Positions 17,073 to 26,441 of a stretch of 36,844 bases of DNA are shown piece by piece. The DNA is from Opitutaceae bacterium UBA2377 (GTDB taxonomy: Bacteria > Verrucomicrobiota > Verrucomicrobiia > Opitutales > Opitutaceae). The first letter of the stretch is position 1; each line of letters opens with the position of its first letter. The position numbers and the translations under genes are program-made. A model generated the notes under the pieces. It had not been told where the DNA came from and made no database searches. It saw nothing but the letters and a program-made list of their open reading frames with translations. The stretch covers positions 1 to 36,844 of the forward strand of contig DDSZ01000049.1 of NCBI GenBank assembly GCA_002344205.1, in the 5' to 3' direction.

Positions 17073-18994
17073 GATTCACGGAGCCAGACGCGCATCTCGC
17101 CTTCGCCCCGGTTGGCCCACAGGCCGTAGGGGATGGCGCGCAGCGTCACCGGCGTGGTGGCCGGTGGTGCGGTCTGGTAAAGATCGGCGGTGATTTGGTC
17201 GCGGGTGCCCGGTCCCTCGATGACGACACAGCCGCCGAGCAGAGCGGGATCGTGACGGGCCGTGAGCGGCGCGGCGCGCGGGAGCGTCAAGGCGGAAAGC
17301 GTGGCGCCGTTGTCGGCTTCCTCGAAGCAGTAAACGACCGGACCGCGCTGCAACGCGACGCGGCCGGCCACGGTAGCGACGCGCGGATCCGCGTGGATGC
17401 GCTCGACCGGCATGGGGAGCGTCAGCACCAACTTGTCCCCGGGCTGCCAGGTGCGGGTCAGCGCCACGTAGCCGTTGACCGGCGCGAGCGGCTGGGACTG
17501 GCCGTTGAGCGTCAGCCGCGCACCGCGGCACCAGCCCGGGATACGCAGATGCAGGGTGAACTCCGCCGCGGCCGCCGGCCTGACCTCGATCGCAATGTCC
17601 TCGGTCCACGGGTAATCCGTGCGCACGGCCAGCCGCACCTCGCGGCCCGCGACGGTGAAGCGCAGGTCGCCATCCGCATAGAGGTGCAACGCGAGGCCGT
17701 CGGTCCGCTGCGAGGCCACGTATTCGCCGAGCGAGGCGAAGAGCCGGGCGACGTTGGGCGGACAGCAGGCGCAGCCGAACCAGCCGACCCGCTGGGTCTT
17801 GAACAGGTGGCACTCATAGCGCCGCTTGGTGACGGCAGGGATGACCTCCAGCGGATTGACGTAGAAAAACTTCGTGCCGTCCACCGACATGCCGCTCTGC
17901 ACGTTGTTGTAGAGGGCGCGCTCCATCACGTCGGCATACTCGCCGCGCAACTCCACATCGAGCAGCCGGCGGGCGAAGAAAATGACGCCGATGGCGGCAC
18001 AGGTCTCGGAGTAGGCGCGGTCGGGCGGCAGGTCGAAGGGCTCGGCGAACTTCTCGCCGTAGGGCTCGCTGCCCACGCCGCCCGTGAGGTAGAGATGGCG
18101 GCGCACAATGGCGGTCCAAAGCGTGCGGCACGACTGCAGCAGCGAATCGTCCCCGGTCTCGACCGCGAGGTCGGCCATCGCGGCGAGCATATACATCTGG
18201 CGCACAGCGTGACCGACGGGCTCGGTGAGTTCGCGCACGGGCTTCACCGCCTGCAGGGTGCCGAGGCCGTCGAAATGCATGTGCCACGGCAGCGTCTCAC
18301 CGCGGCGTTTCAGCTCCTCGAGTAAATAGTTCGGCTCCTGCCCGCGCTGGTTGATGAAATAGGCGGCGAGCCGGGTGTAGCGTTTCTCCCCTGTCGCGCG
18401 CGCAAGCTTCACGAGCGCCAGCTCAACCTCCTGATGGCCGCAGTAGCCGGGGATCTGCCCGGGACCGAGCCCGAAGGTGCGGTCGATCATGTCGGCCAGC
18501 TTGCACACCACATCGAGCAGCGTGCGCTTGCCGGTGGCGCGGAAGTGCGCGACGCCGGCCTCGATCATGTGCCCGGCGACGTAGAGTTCATGGCAGTCAC
18601 GGAGGTTGGCCCAGCGGTTCTGCGGCTCGACGAGCTGGAAGTAGGTGTTGAGGTAGCCGTCCGCGGCCTGCGCCTTCGCGACGGTGGCGATGAGCCGGTC
18701 GAGCTCGGCTTCCAGCGCCGGATCGGGGTGCGTGGCCAGCCGGTAGGAAGCGGCCTCGATCCACTTGGCGAGATCGGAGTCCTGCCAGAACAGGCCGTGG
18801 AATTTCCCCGCCTTCTCACCGGCGGCCACCTGGAAGTTGTGGACGCAGCCGCTGGGCTCGGCCCCGGGCACGCGGTCGTTGAGGGCCTCCCACTGGTAGG
18901 GAATGACGACCTCGCGGACGAGCCGGGCGCGGCCGGCGAGAAAGCCGCGCTGGAAGCGGACGTGATCGAGCGGCAGGGCGGAAACGTAGTTCAT
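17069..18994 (-). CDS. GH127 beta-L-arabinofuranosidase (DUF1680 family)
   Basis: The 641-residue protein has the family hallmarks: WQDSDLAKWIEAASY near 70-84, DGYLNTYFQ (112-120), and the zinc and catalytic set E330/C332 (AYSETCAAIG) with C408, C410 and C411 (WFGCACCPPNVAR). By comparison with Bifidobacterium HypBA1 (E338, C340, C417, C418), C410 should be the cysteine nucleophile. HypBA1 cleaves beta-1,2-linked arabinofuranose from hydroxyproline-bound arabino-oligosaccharides of extensins. No signal peptide, so cytoplasmic. Its start overlaps the GH51 stop by 4 nt (ATGA) and its stop overlaps the M28 start by 4 nt, so it is coupled to both. Confidence 0.94.
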   Translation of the reverse strand: MNYVSALPLDHVRFQRGFLAGRARLVREVVIPYQWEALNDRVPGAEPSGCVHNFQVAAGEKAGKFHGLFWQDSDLAKWIEAASYRLATHPDPALEAELDRLIATVAKAQAADGYLNTYFQLVEPQNRWANLRDCHELYVAGHMIEAGVAHFRATGKRTLLDVVCKLADMIDRTFGLGPGQIPGYCGHQEVELALVKLARATGEKRYTRLAAYFINQRGQEPNYLLEELKRRGETLPWHMHFDGLGTLQAVKPVRELTEPVGHAVRQMYMLAAMADLAVETGDDSLLQSCRTLWTAIVRRHLYLTGGVGSEPYGEKFAEPFDLPPDRAYSETCAAIGVIFFARRLLDVELRGEYADVMERALYNNVQSGMSVDGTKFFYVNPLEVIPAVTKRRYECHLFKTQRVGWFGCACCPPNVARLFASLGEYVASQRTDGLALHLYADGDLRFTVAGREVRLAVRTDYPWTEDIAIEVRPAAAAEFTLHLRIPGWCRGARLTLNGQSQPLAPVNGYVALTRTWQPGDKLVLTLPMPVERIHADPRVATVAGRVALQRGPVVYCFEEADNGATLSALTLPRAAPLTARHDPALLGGCVVIEGPGTRDQITADLYQTAPPATTPVTLRAIPYGLWANRGEGEMRVWLRES

Positions 18995-20493
18995 GCGAAA
19001 TGCAGCGAGGCCACGGAGCCGGGCGGGAGGGTGAGCGCGACTTCCCCGTTTTTCACCTGCACGCCGTCGAGGTTGCGGGTGTCAATCGTGCGCGGCCGGT
19101 CAAAGGTGTTACAGGCCGTGAGCTCGGGCGCAACGATGACCTTGGCGGCGCGCAGCGAGGCGGCGCGGCCCGCCAGCGTGAGCGCGATGGCGGCAGGGGC
19201 GGTGCCATCCGTGTTGCAAAGGGTGACCGTCACGGAACCGTCGGCCGCCAGCGAGGCGGTGGCCGACACCACCGGATAGGACAATCCGTCGTGCTGGCGC
19301 AGGGCGGCGTCGCTGTGCACGGGCAGGCGGCGGGCGTCGTAGTGCGGCAGGTAGAGCCCGAAGACGTCGAAGGTCGGCGTGAGCACGAGCCGGCCGCCGC
19401 CTTCCTCGGTCAGGGCGACCGCCTGGAGCACGTTCACCGTTTGCGCGAGATTGGCGATGCGCACGCGTTCGCAGTGGTTGATGAAGATGTTGAGCGTGAG
19501 CGCGGCGAGCACGGCGTCGCGCACCGTCTGCTGCTGGTAGAGGAAACCGGGATTGGTGCCGGGCTCGACCTCATACCACGCACCCCACTCGTCCACGACC
19601 ATCCCCACGTTGCCGGCCGGATCGTAGCGGTCCATGACGGCGCGGTGGCCGCGGATGATGGCATCCATTTTCCAGCCGAGGGCCATCACGCTCTTCCAGC
19701 CGCTTTCGTCGAAAGGCGTGGCGGGATGCTTCTTCGCCCAGGTGCCGGGCAGCGTGTAGTAATGGAGTGAAAGGCCCTGCATGAGGGCGTGACCGAAGGT
19801 GTTTTTCGCGCCGTCGCGCATGACGACATCGGTCCAGCGGAAATCGTCGGCATTGGCGCCGCAGCCCACGCGGAGCAGCGGGGCGCCGGGAAAATCGCGG
19901 GTGTAGGTGGAGAAGCGGCGGAGTTCCGCGGCGTATTGCTCGGGGGTCATGTTGCCGCCGCAGCCCCAGTTTTCGTTGCCGATGCCCCAGAGCCGCACCT
20001 TCCACGGCTCGCGCCGGCCGTTCGCCGCGCGCTCCTCCGCCAGCATGCCGGCGTCGGCATTGCAATACTCCACCCACTCGCGCAGCTCGCGCGGCGTGCC
20101 GCTGCCGACGTTGCCCGCAAGGTAGGGTTCGCAGCCGAGCTGTTCGCACAGGTCGAGGAACTCGTGCGTGCCGACGGCGTTGCTCTCGACCACGCCGCCC
20201 CAGTGCGCGTTGACGCGACGCGGGCGCTTTTCGCGCGGGCCGATGCCGTCACGCCAGTGGTAGTCGTCGGCATAGCAGCCGCCCGGCCAGCGGAGGTTGG
20301 GGATGCGGATCTGCTTCAGGGCGGCGACGAGGTCGCTGCGCCAGCCGCGCACGTTGGGGACCTTCGAATCCTCGCCGACCCAGAGGCCGTCGTAGATGCA
20401 ACGGCCGAGGTGCTCGGCAAAATGGCCGAAGATATGGCGGTCAATGACGGGGCCGGGTTCGGCCGCGTGGACGGTGAGGCGGGTGGAGATCAT
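18991..20493 (-). CDS. GH51 alpha-L-arabinofuranosidase
   Basis: The 500-residue cytoplasmic enzyme has a (beta/alpha)8 barrel followed by a beta-sandwich. Acid/base E174 lies in GIGNENWGCGG and nucleophile E302 in VVDEWGAWY; RWPGGCYADDYHW (68-80) is the family substrate-site motif. Length and motifs are normal. It releases terminal alpha-L-arabinofuranose from arabinan, arabinoxylan or glycoprotein oligomers. It starts 57 nt after the stop of the large exported protein upstream, a gap with a small CCCG/CGGG hairpin and no clear promoter, and overlaps GH127 by 4 nt. Confidence 0.95.
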   Translation of the reverse strand: MISTRLTVHAAEPGPVIDRHIFGHFAEHLGRCIYDGLWVGEDSKVPNVRGWRSDLVAALKQIRIPNLRWPGGCYADDYHWRDGIGPREKRPRRVNAHWGGVVESNAVGTHEFLDLCEQLGCEPYLAGNVGSGTPRELREWVEYCNADAGMLAEERAANGRREPWKVRLWGIGNENWGCGGNMTPEQYAAELRRFSTYTRDFPGAPLLRVGCGANADDFRWTDVVMRDGAKNTFGHALMQGLSLHYYTLPGTWAKKHPATPFDESGWKSVMALGWKMDAIIRGHRAVMDRYDPAGNVGMVVDEWGAWYEVEPGTNPGFLYQQQTVRDAVLAALTLNIFINHCERVRIANLAQTVNVLQAVALTEEGGGRLVLTPTFDVFGLYLPHYDARRLPVHSDAALRQHDGLSYPVVSATASLAADGSVTVTLCNTDGTAPAAIALTLAGRAASLRAAKVIVAPELTACNTFDRPRTIDTRNLDGVQVKNGEVALTLPPGSVASLHFA

Positions 20494-20550
20494 GGGGAAC
20501 TGGGAAGCGTTCAGGACAAGGGTTGGGCGTGAAGACCCGTCCTGCGCGGG

Positions 20551-22440
20551 TTATTCACGCACGCTGTCCTTGACGGTCAGGGTGTTGAAATCGAGCACGC
20601 GCTGCAAACGGCCGTGGGTGACAGTCAGCTTGCGGCCGCCAACCTCGGCGTTGAGGTAGGGCCCCTCGAAGAGCTTCCACTTGGAATAGTCCACCGGCAC
20701 GCCGTCCACGACGGGCGCTTCGCCATAAGTGAAGGCCACGTTTTTGCCGCGCAGGGTGGTAAACCGGACCGACGGCACCGGCTCCAGCGTGAACTCCAGC
20801 GGCAGGGCGCGCATCGCCGCCTTGAAGGCCTCGAAACTCTCGAACTCATCCGCGCCCGCCGCCTGCACGATGGTGCCGTTCTTCAGGTGCGGGCTGGTGA
20901 GCACGCGGCCGCCGAGGTCGTCGCGCACCGTGGCCCAGCCGCCGTTGTAGTGGAGGTAGGGAATCCAGTGGTAAGGGGCAAGCGGCCGGTAGGCGAGAAA
21001 GGCGTTGCCGCCGCGGGCGAAGATCCAGCCGGAGGCATCCTCCGTCACGTCGCGCAGGTCCTTGGAGAAAAATCCGTTGATGTGTTCGAAGCGCTCGCCG
21101 GGCGCGATGTCGTAGAGTGCGATGACGGTGTCGAGGTCCTGAAAGACCTTTTCATACGGCGAGCCGCCGAGGACCTTGTCGGGCGAGTCATAGGAGGGCT
21201 TGCCCTCAAAGGTCACGCCGACCGGCATCGGCTCGGGATACGTGGCGAACTGCGCCTGCATCATGCGGCCGGAGGAATGGGGGTGCAGCGAGAACATCGT
21301 GGGATGCTTGCCGCGCGGATCCTCCTCGCGCCAGGTGACGTCCCACACGTGGGCTTGGATGACATCGTTGACAATGCCCTGGGTGGAGCCGACCGCGTAG
21401 TCGTGGCGGAGGTAGTTGGTCTTGTAAACCGGCGGGGAGAGCACGTCGCTGTAGCGCCAGAAACGGCGCGTGCGCGCACGGTCGCGCTGCACGTAGTCGC
21501 CATCGCGCTCAACCGCGATGCGGTGGATCACCTCGGGCAGCACGTAGTTCTTCGCCACCGGCGCGAAGTAAAGGCCCCAGCCGCCGTAACCGGACGGCGG
21601 CGGCGTGTTGCCGAACAGCAGCCAGGAAAAATACGAGGCGAGCGCGTTCCAGCGCTCGATGACGGAGCCTTCGTCGGAACGGGCGTTGGGCCCGCGCAGG
21701 ACGCCGTTGAGGCTGACGGTGGCGAGCTCGGCGAACATCCAGTCGAGCATCATCCGGCCGCGCAGCTTCATCGCCGGGTCTTTGGCCCAAGTGGCCATGA
21801 ACAGCATCGGGATGGCGTATTCGCCGATGTAGTGGGTGGTGTTGAACTCGCCCTGCCCCACCGTGGTGGTCGTGTCCATCCAGTGGATGAGCCATTCGCG
21901 CGCCTCGGCGAGGTTCTCCTCCGAGCTGCGCCCGGTATACCAGGTCTCGGCCGGCTCGTTGGGATAAAGTTCCGACATCAGGTAGAGCGAGGCATAATAC
22001 ATCACCCAGTGGTTCTCGGTGTCGCCGCGCAGTTGCCGCGTCGTGCGCCAGGCCTCGCGGATGGAGGCCCGCGCCTCGGGTGACAGCAGTTCCCGGCCGG
22101 TGAAGGCCACGCAAACCGCGGGAAACATCCAGAACGGACCGGTGCCGGGCTCCGCCATCATCTGGAGCACGCGCTCGTTGCAGGCCTCGATGTCACGACC
22201 GAGGGTCAACAGAATGGAAATGGAAGCCATGTCCATCGTGCCGGGGATGTCGTTGAGATCCACGCGGCCGGCGCGCCACTGCAGCACTTCGTCCACGCGG
22301 GCGTGATAGGCCGCGAGGCGCTGATCCTCGGCGGGCACGCTCGTGACGACGGGTGCCGGGCCCTCGAAGGAAGGCTGGGCGGAAAGGGTGACGGCCAGCA
22401 ACAGGGCCGGGGCGGAGCGGAAAAATTGGGAGGCTTTCAT
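20551..22440 (-). CDS. Exported large protein of unassigned family, copy 1 (possible polysaccharide lyase)
   Basis: The 629-residue protein has a signal peptide ending LSA|QPSF. An upstream in-frame extension to 22725 is non-coding antisense of the propeller gene. I cannot place it in a named family. The first 330 residues are helical with FWMFP (103-107), RGDTENHWVMYYASLYL (N143, H144), GQGEF and YIGEYAIPM; the second part is beta-rich with YLRHDYAVGSTQG, IQAHVWDVTW, SPDKVLGGSPYEKVFQ and EDASGWIFARGG. An alpha-toroid plus beta-sandwich with an Asn-His pair and Tyr is the plan of several polysaccharide lyase families (for example PL8, PL17, PL21), so lyase activity is a reasonable guess only. 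It is 7 nt after the propeller gene and is a close paralogue of the 23455-25353 product. Confidence 0.8.
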   Translation of the reverse strand: MKASQFFRSAPALLLAVTLSAQPSFEGPAPVVTSVPAEDQRLAAYHARVDEVLQWRAGRVDLNDIPGTMDMASISILLTLGRDIEACNERVLQMMAEPGTGPFWMFPAVCVAFTGRELLSPEARASIREAWRTTRQLRGDTENHWVMYYASLYLMSELYPNEPAETWYTGRSSEENLAEAREWLIHWMDTTTTVGQGEFNTTHYIGEYAIPMLFMATWAKDPAMKLRGRMMLDWMFAELATVSLNGVLRGPNARSDEGSVIERWNALASYFSWLLFGNTPPPSGYGGWGLYFAPVAKNYVLPEVIHRIAVERDGDYVQRDRARTRRFWRYSDVLSPPVYKTNYLRHDYAVGSTQGIVNDVIQAHVWDVTWREEDPRGKHPTMFSLHPHSSGRMMQAQFATYPEPMPVGVTFEGKPSYDSPDKVLGGSPYEKVFQDLDTVIALYDIAPGERFEHINGFFSKDLRDVTEDASGWIFARGGNAFLAYRPLAPYHWIPYLHYNGGWATVRDDLGGRVLTSPHLKNGTIVQAAGADEFESFEAFKAAMRALPLEFTLEPVPSVRFTTLRGKNVAFTYGEAPVVDGVPVDYSKWKLFEGPYLNAEVGGRKLTVTHGRLQRVLDFNTLTVKDSVRE

Positions 22441-22447
22441 GGGACAA

Positions 22448-23458
22448 TCAGTTGGCGGCTTTGGGCAGCGTGAAGAAGTAATTGACGAGCGAGCCGGCGA
22501 GATCGTTGGGGTGCCAGGTGCGGCCGAAATCGTCGGAGTGGAACAGCGTCTCCTGAAACACGCTCGCGTAGAGCCGGCCCGCCGGATCCACGCCCACGCG
22601 CCAGACGCGCGGGTTCTCGGGCAGGCCGGCATTGCGCGACGTCCACGTCTTGCCGCCGTCCTCCGTCGCGAGCACGCCGTGCGCCCAACTGCCGATGGCC
22701 AGACGGTCCGGATTGGTGACGTCAAAGGTCACGTTGTAGAGCGCACGCTCGGTGGGGACGCCGGCGAACCGATCCCAGGTGATCCCGCCGTCGCGCGAGA
22801 TGAGCGCACCGGCGCTCTGCGTCGCCGCCACCCAGATCTTCGGATCGTGGGGCGACTGCTGGAGATCGTTGACCGTGTCCGTCGTCACGTGGACACGGCG
22901 CCAGTTTGCCGCGCCATCCTCGGTCAGGAAGATGCCGACCTCGCAGCCGGCCAGCACGCGGCCGGCGCGGGTGCGGTCCACCTTGATGGTCTGCGTGAAC
23001 TTGCCGCGCTCGGGCAGGCCGTTTTCCCGGCGCACGAGCGTCTGCGCCCGGTCGGTGGAGACGGCGATGCCGTCGGTGAAGGCCACGTAAACATGGTCGG
23101 GGGCGTTGGGATCCACGGCCACCTCGCGGCCCTCGGTCATGTCCCAGCTGTTGCAGATGCGCCAGGTGGCGCCGCCGTCGAGGCTGCGCCACAGGCCGTT
23201 GAGCGCCGTCGTGTAGATGACGTTGCGGTCGCGGGGGTCAAAGGCCACCGCGGTGATGCTGGTGTCATTGTAACCGAAGTGCCGCCAACCGCCCTCATCG
23301 GTGCGTTGGAAAATGCCGTTGGTCGTGACGATCTTCGAGCCGATGACATAGTTGCGGTTGATGTTGGCACAGATGTAGAAGTCGTAGGCCGGCGCCGCGG
23401 TGACGGTGGTGGCGGCCAGCAGGCCGAAAAGGGGGAGCAGGAGGCGGGGCAGTTTCAT
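22448..23458 (-). CDS. Exported six-Asp-box beta-propeller, copy 1
   Basis: The 336-residue protein has a signal peptide (cleavage near VTA|AP) and six Asp-box-like turns in order: SLDGGATW, STDRAQTL, TEDGAANW, SRDGGITW, TEDGGKTW and SDDFGRTW. This BNR/sortilin-like propeller lacks the arginine triad needed to call a sialidase and is much shorter than GH74. It may bind glycan or act as a partner for the neighbouring large protein. Its ATG overlaps the stop of the large gene before it (ATGA) and its stop is 7 nt before the next large gene, so it is coupled on both sides. Function unknown. Confidence 0.82.
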   Translation of the reverse strand: MKLPRLLLPLFGLLAATTVTAAPAYDFYICANINRNYVIGSKIVTTNGIFQRTDEGGWRHFGYNDTSITAVAFDPRDRNVIYTTALNGLWRSLDGGATWRICNSWDMTEGREVAVDPNAPDHVYVAFTDGIAVSTDRAQTLVRRENGLPERGKFTQTIKVDRTRAGRVLAGCEVGIFLTEDGAANWRRVHVTTDTVNDLQQSPHDPKIWVAATQSAGALISRDGGITWDRFAGVPTERALYNVTFDVTNPDRLAIGSWAHGVLATEDGGKTWTSRNAGLPENPRVWRVGVDPAGRLYASVFQETLFHSDDFGRTWHPNDLAGSLVNYFFTLPKAAN

Positions 23459-25353
23459 GGTGTGACGTAATCGGAGATGGTGACGGTGTTGAAATCCAGC
23501 ACGCGGTGCTGGCGGCCATGCGAGATGGTGATTTTGCGGGAGCCAAGTTCGGCATTGAGGTGCGGCCCCTCGAAAAGCTTCCAGCGGGCGTAATCCACCG
23601 CCTGCCCGTTCACGACCGGCGCCTCGCCGTAGGTGAAGGCCACTTTTTTGCCGCGCAGGGTCGTGAACTTCACCGCGGGCCGCGGCTCCAGCGTGAATTC
23701 CAGCGGCAGCGCGCGCATGGCCGCCTGGAAAGACTCGAAGCTCTCGAACTCATCCGCGGACGCCGCCTGCACAATGGTGCCGTTGTTGGCGTGCGGGCTG
23801 ACCAAAATCCGGTCCACCGGCCCCTCGGGGCGGAAGCGTTCCCAGACGTAGCCGCTGTTGCCGCGGGGCAACTGGCGGTAGCCCAGCAGCTCGTCCCACG
23901 TGTAGGGTGCGAGCGGCCGGTAGGCGAGGTAGGTGTTGCCACCGCGTGCGAAGATCCAGCCGGAGGCGTCCTCGGTCACGTCGCGCAGGTTTCGCGAAAA
24001 GAATCCGTTCACCCGCTGGAAGTTTTCGCCGGGCGCGATGGCGTAGAGCGCGATGACCGTGTCGAGATCCTGGAAGACCTGTTCGTAGGGCGAGCAACCG
24101 AGGATCTTGTCCGGCACGCCGTAGGAGGGCTTTCCCTGGCTCGCGAGCAGGTCGATCATCCAGTCCGGATATTCCGTGAAATACATCTGCAGCACGCGGG
24201 CCGAGGCGTGGGGGTGGACGGAAAACATCGTGTTGTGCACGCCGCGCGGGTCGTCCTCGTGCCACGTGACATCCCACACATGGGCCTGGATCGGGTCGGT
24301 GACCCCGCCCTGATAGGAGCCGACCGCGTAGTCGCGGCGGATGTAGCCCGTCTTGTAAACCGGCATCATCTCCACGTCGCTGTAGCGCCAGCGGCGGCGC
24401 GAACGCTTGTGGTCGTGCTGCTCGCGATCGAATTCGCGGTCGGTGGCGATGAGGTGAAACAGCGGCGGCGGTTCGTAGTGATGGGCGGCGATGGCAAAAT
24501 AGATGCCCCAGCCGCCGTAACCGGACGGCGGCGGCGTGTGGCCATACATCGTCCAACTGAAGTAGGTGGCGAGCGCGTTCCAGCGCTCGAGGACGGAGGT
24601 GTCGTCGGTGCGGGCGTTGGGCCCGCGCAGCACGCCGTGCAGGCTGTTGTCGGCCAGCTCGGCCATGAGCAGGTCGAGCATCATCCGGCCGCGCTGGCGC
24701 ATCGCCGGATCCTCGGCCCAGGCGGCGAGGTAGAGCATCGGGATCGCGTATTCGCCGATGTAGTGGGTGGGGTTGAACTCCCCCTGCCCGATCGTCGTCG
24801 CGAGATCCATCCAGTGCAGGAGAAAGCCCTTCGCCTCGGCGTGGTTTTCCTCGGAACTCTTGCCGTTGAACCAGGTTTCGCCCGGATCGTCGGGATAGAG
24901 TTCGGTCATCAGGAAGAGCGAGGCATAATACATCACCCAGTGGTTCTCGGTGTCGCCCCGCATCGGGAAATAGGTGCGCCAGGCATCGCGGATGGCGGCA
25001 CGGGCTTCGGGTGAAAGCTGGTCGCGGCCGGTGAAGGCGATGGCCGTCCACGGAAACATCCAGAACATGTCGCCGGATTGCGGCTCCGCCAGCAGCTCGA
25101 GGATGCGCCGTGAAACCGCCGCGGCATCCTGGCCACGGACGAGTTTCACCAACGCCTGCTCGCGGGTGAGCGGCCCGGCCGGATCGATGGCGTGGAGATA
25201 CCAGTCGAGGGTTTCGTCCACGCGGGCCTGGTAGGCCCGGCGCAGGGTGTCGGGCCGCAGGTCGGCCGGCGGCGCGGGCATCGGGCCCGTGAAGGAAGGC
25301 TGGGCGGAAACGAGCGCCGCCAGCAGCAGGAAGGGAGTGATCAGCTTCTTCAT
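23455..25353 (-). CDS. Exported large protein of unassigned family, copy 2 (possible polysaccharide lyase)
   Basis: The 632-residue protein has a short signal peptide (MKKLITPFLLLAALVSA|QPSF). It is closely similar to copy 1 along its whole length and has the same motifs: FWMFP (97-101), RGDTENHWVMYYASLFL with N137/H138, GQGEF, YIGEYAIPM (198-206), RGRMMLD, YIRRDYAVGSYQG, IQAHVWDVTW and EDASGWIFARGG. The shared mature start QPSF and the conserved stretch PPPSGYGGWG show recent common origin with copy 1. The family is not recognised. It lies 12 nt after propeller copy 2, and its stop overlaps propeller copy 1 by 4 nt. Confidence 0.8.
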   Translation of the reverse strand: MKKLITPFLLLAALVSAQPSFTGPMPAPPADLRPDTLRRAYQARVDETLDWYLHAIDPAGPLTREQALVKLVRGQDAAAVSRRILELLAEPQSGDMFWMFPWTAIAFTGRDQLSPEARAAIRDAWRTYFPMRGDTENHWVMYYASLFLMTELYPDDPGETWFNGKSSEENHAEAKGFLLHWMDLATTIGQGEFNPTHYIGEYAIPMLYLAAWAEDPAMRQRGRMMLDLLMAELADNSLHGVLRGPNARTDDTSVLERWNALATYFSWTMYGHTPPPSGYGGWGIYFAIAAHHYEPPPLFHLIATDREFDREQHDHKRSRRRWRYSDVEMMPVYKTGYIRRDYAVGSYQGGVTDPIQAHVWDVTWHEDDPRGVHNTMFSVHPHASARVLQMYFTEYPDWMIDLLASQGKPSYGVPDKILGCSPYEQVFQDLDTVIALYAIAPGENFQRVNGFFSRNLRDVTEDASGWIFARGGNTYLAYRPLAPYTWDELLGYRQLPRGNSGYVWERFRPEGPVDRILVSPHANNGTIVQAASADEFESFESFQAAMRALPLEFTLEPRPAVKFTTLRGKKVAFTYGEAPVVNGQAVDYARWKLFEGPHLNAELGSRKITISHGRQHRVLDFNTVTISDYVTP

Positions 25354-25365
25354 GGCGGGAACTCC

Positions 25366-26385
25366 TCAGCGCCGGGCGCGCGGGACAAACACGAGGTTCT
25401 GGATGCGCGAGTCTTCCATGCCGAGCGATTGCCAGGTGCGGCCGAAGTCGTCGGACCCAAACAGCGCGCCGCTGTCGATGGCGGCGTAAAGCCGGCCGTT
25501 GTCGGGATCCACGGCCGTGCGCCACACCTGATGTTTTTCCGGCAGACCTTCGTTGCGGAAAGCCCAGGTGGCACCGTCGTCCTCGCTCGTCAGCAGCCCG
25601 AGGCTCCAGCTCGCGATCGCGATGCGACCGGCCCGCGTGGGATCAAAGGCCACGCTGTAGAGCGCCCGCCGGCCGGTGATACCGGCGATCGGCGCCCAGG
25701 TGAGTCCACCGTCGCGCGACTCCAATGCGCCGGCGCTCTGGCTGACAGCGAGCCAATGTTTGGGATCGTGCGGCGACTGGCGGATGTCGGTCACCGTGTC
25801 CACGACGGGGAAAACCCGCCGCCAGTTCTGCGCCGCATCCTCAGTGAGATAAATGCCGGTTTCGCTGCCGGCGAAAACCCGGCCGGCCGCCGTGCGGTCC
25901 ACGGTGACGACCTGCGTGTATTTGCCGCGCGCCGGCAGGCCGTTTTCCCGTCGCGACCACGAATGGCCGCGATCCGTCGAGACGCCGAGCCCGTCGGGCA
26001 GCGCGGCGTAAACCATATCGGGCGCATTCGGATCGACCGCGACCGCCTTCGGCTCGGTCATGTCCCAACTCGTGCCGATGCGCCACGTAAGGCCGCCGTC
26101 GGCCGTCGTCAGCACCCCGCAGATGGCGGCAACATGGAAGACCCGCGCATCCCGCGGATCGAAAGCCCCGCCGAGCATCGCGGGATAATTGATGCCGCGG
26201 TGGGTGAAACCGCCTTCCGCCGTGCGAACATAGACCCCGTTCTTCGCCACATCGCGCGAACCGATGACGCGGCCCGTGATGTTCACGGCGCCAAAAAGAT
26301 AGAGATCGTGCGCCGGGGCCGCGCCGGCGGGCAGAGCGCCGAGCAGGAGCAGCGGTAACAGGGTTCGTGAAAGGGTTTTCATCAT
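25366..26385 (-). CDS. Exported six-Asp-box beta-propeller, copy 2
   Basis: The 339-residue protein has a signal peptide cleaved near AGA|AP and six Asp-box turns: TADGGLTW, STDRGHSW, TEDAAQNW, SRDGGLTW, SEDDGATW and SDDFGRTW. It aligns by eye with copy 1 from end to end (for example SWDMTE, RRENGLP, RQSPHDPK against QQSPHDPK). It is the first minus-strand gene after the plus-strand RidA gene, with only 56 nt between the divergent starts, so it may be the first gene of its own transcription unit. TTGAAA is visible in that gap on the minus strand but without a convincing -10. Role unknown, probably in concert with the large proteins. Confidence 0.82.
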   Translation of the reverse strand: MMKTLSRTLLPLLLLGALPAGAAPAHDLYLFGAVNITGRVIGSRDVAKNGVYVRTAEGGFTHRGINYPAMLGGAFDPRDARVFHVAAICGVLTTADGGLTWRIGTSWDMTEPKAVAVDPNAPDMVYAALPDGLGVSTDRGHSWSRRENGLPARGKYTQVVTVDRTAAGRVFAGSETGIYLTEDAAQNWRRVFPVVDTVTDIRQSPHDPKHWLAVSQSAGALESRDGGLTWAPIAGITGRRALYSVAFDPTRAGRIAIASWSLGLLTSEDDGATWAFRNEGLPEKHQVWRTAVDPDNGRLYAAIDSGALFGSDDFGRTWQSLGMEDSRIQNLVFVPRARR

Positions 26386-26441
26386 GCAGATCGTTTTGTC
26401 TCCGGCGTTGCCAGCGGGCGGAACGCGGTTTTCAAGAAGAC

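Noticed and set aside
21580..21602. 8-bp palindrome in large protein 1, also present near 24516 in large protein 2
   Set aside because: It encodes the conserved PSGYGGWG stretch in both paralogues, so coding constraint and shared ancestry explain it.
22441..22725. N-terminal extension of large protein 1
   Set aside because: It is Arg/Ser/Pro-rich and lies wholly inside the propeller gene in another frame; ATG 22440 begins a proper signal peptide.
22448..23458. Reading the Asp-box propellers as sialidases (GH33) or GH74 glucanases
   Set aside because: No arginine triad or FRIP motif was seen, and the proteins are too short for GH74; Asp-boxes alone are structural.
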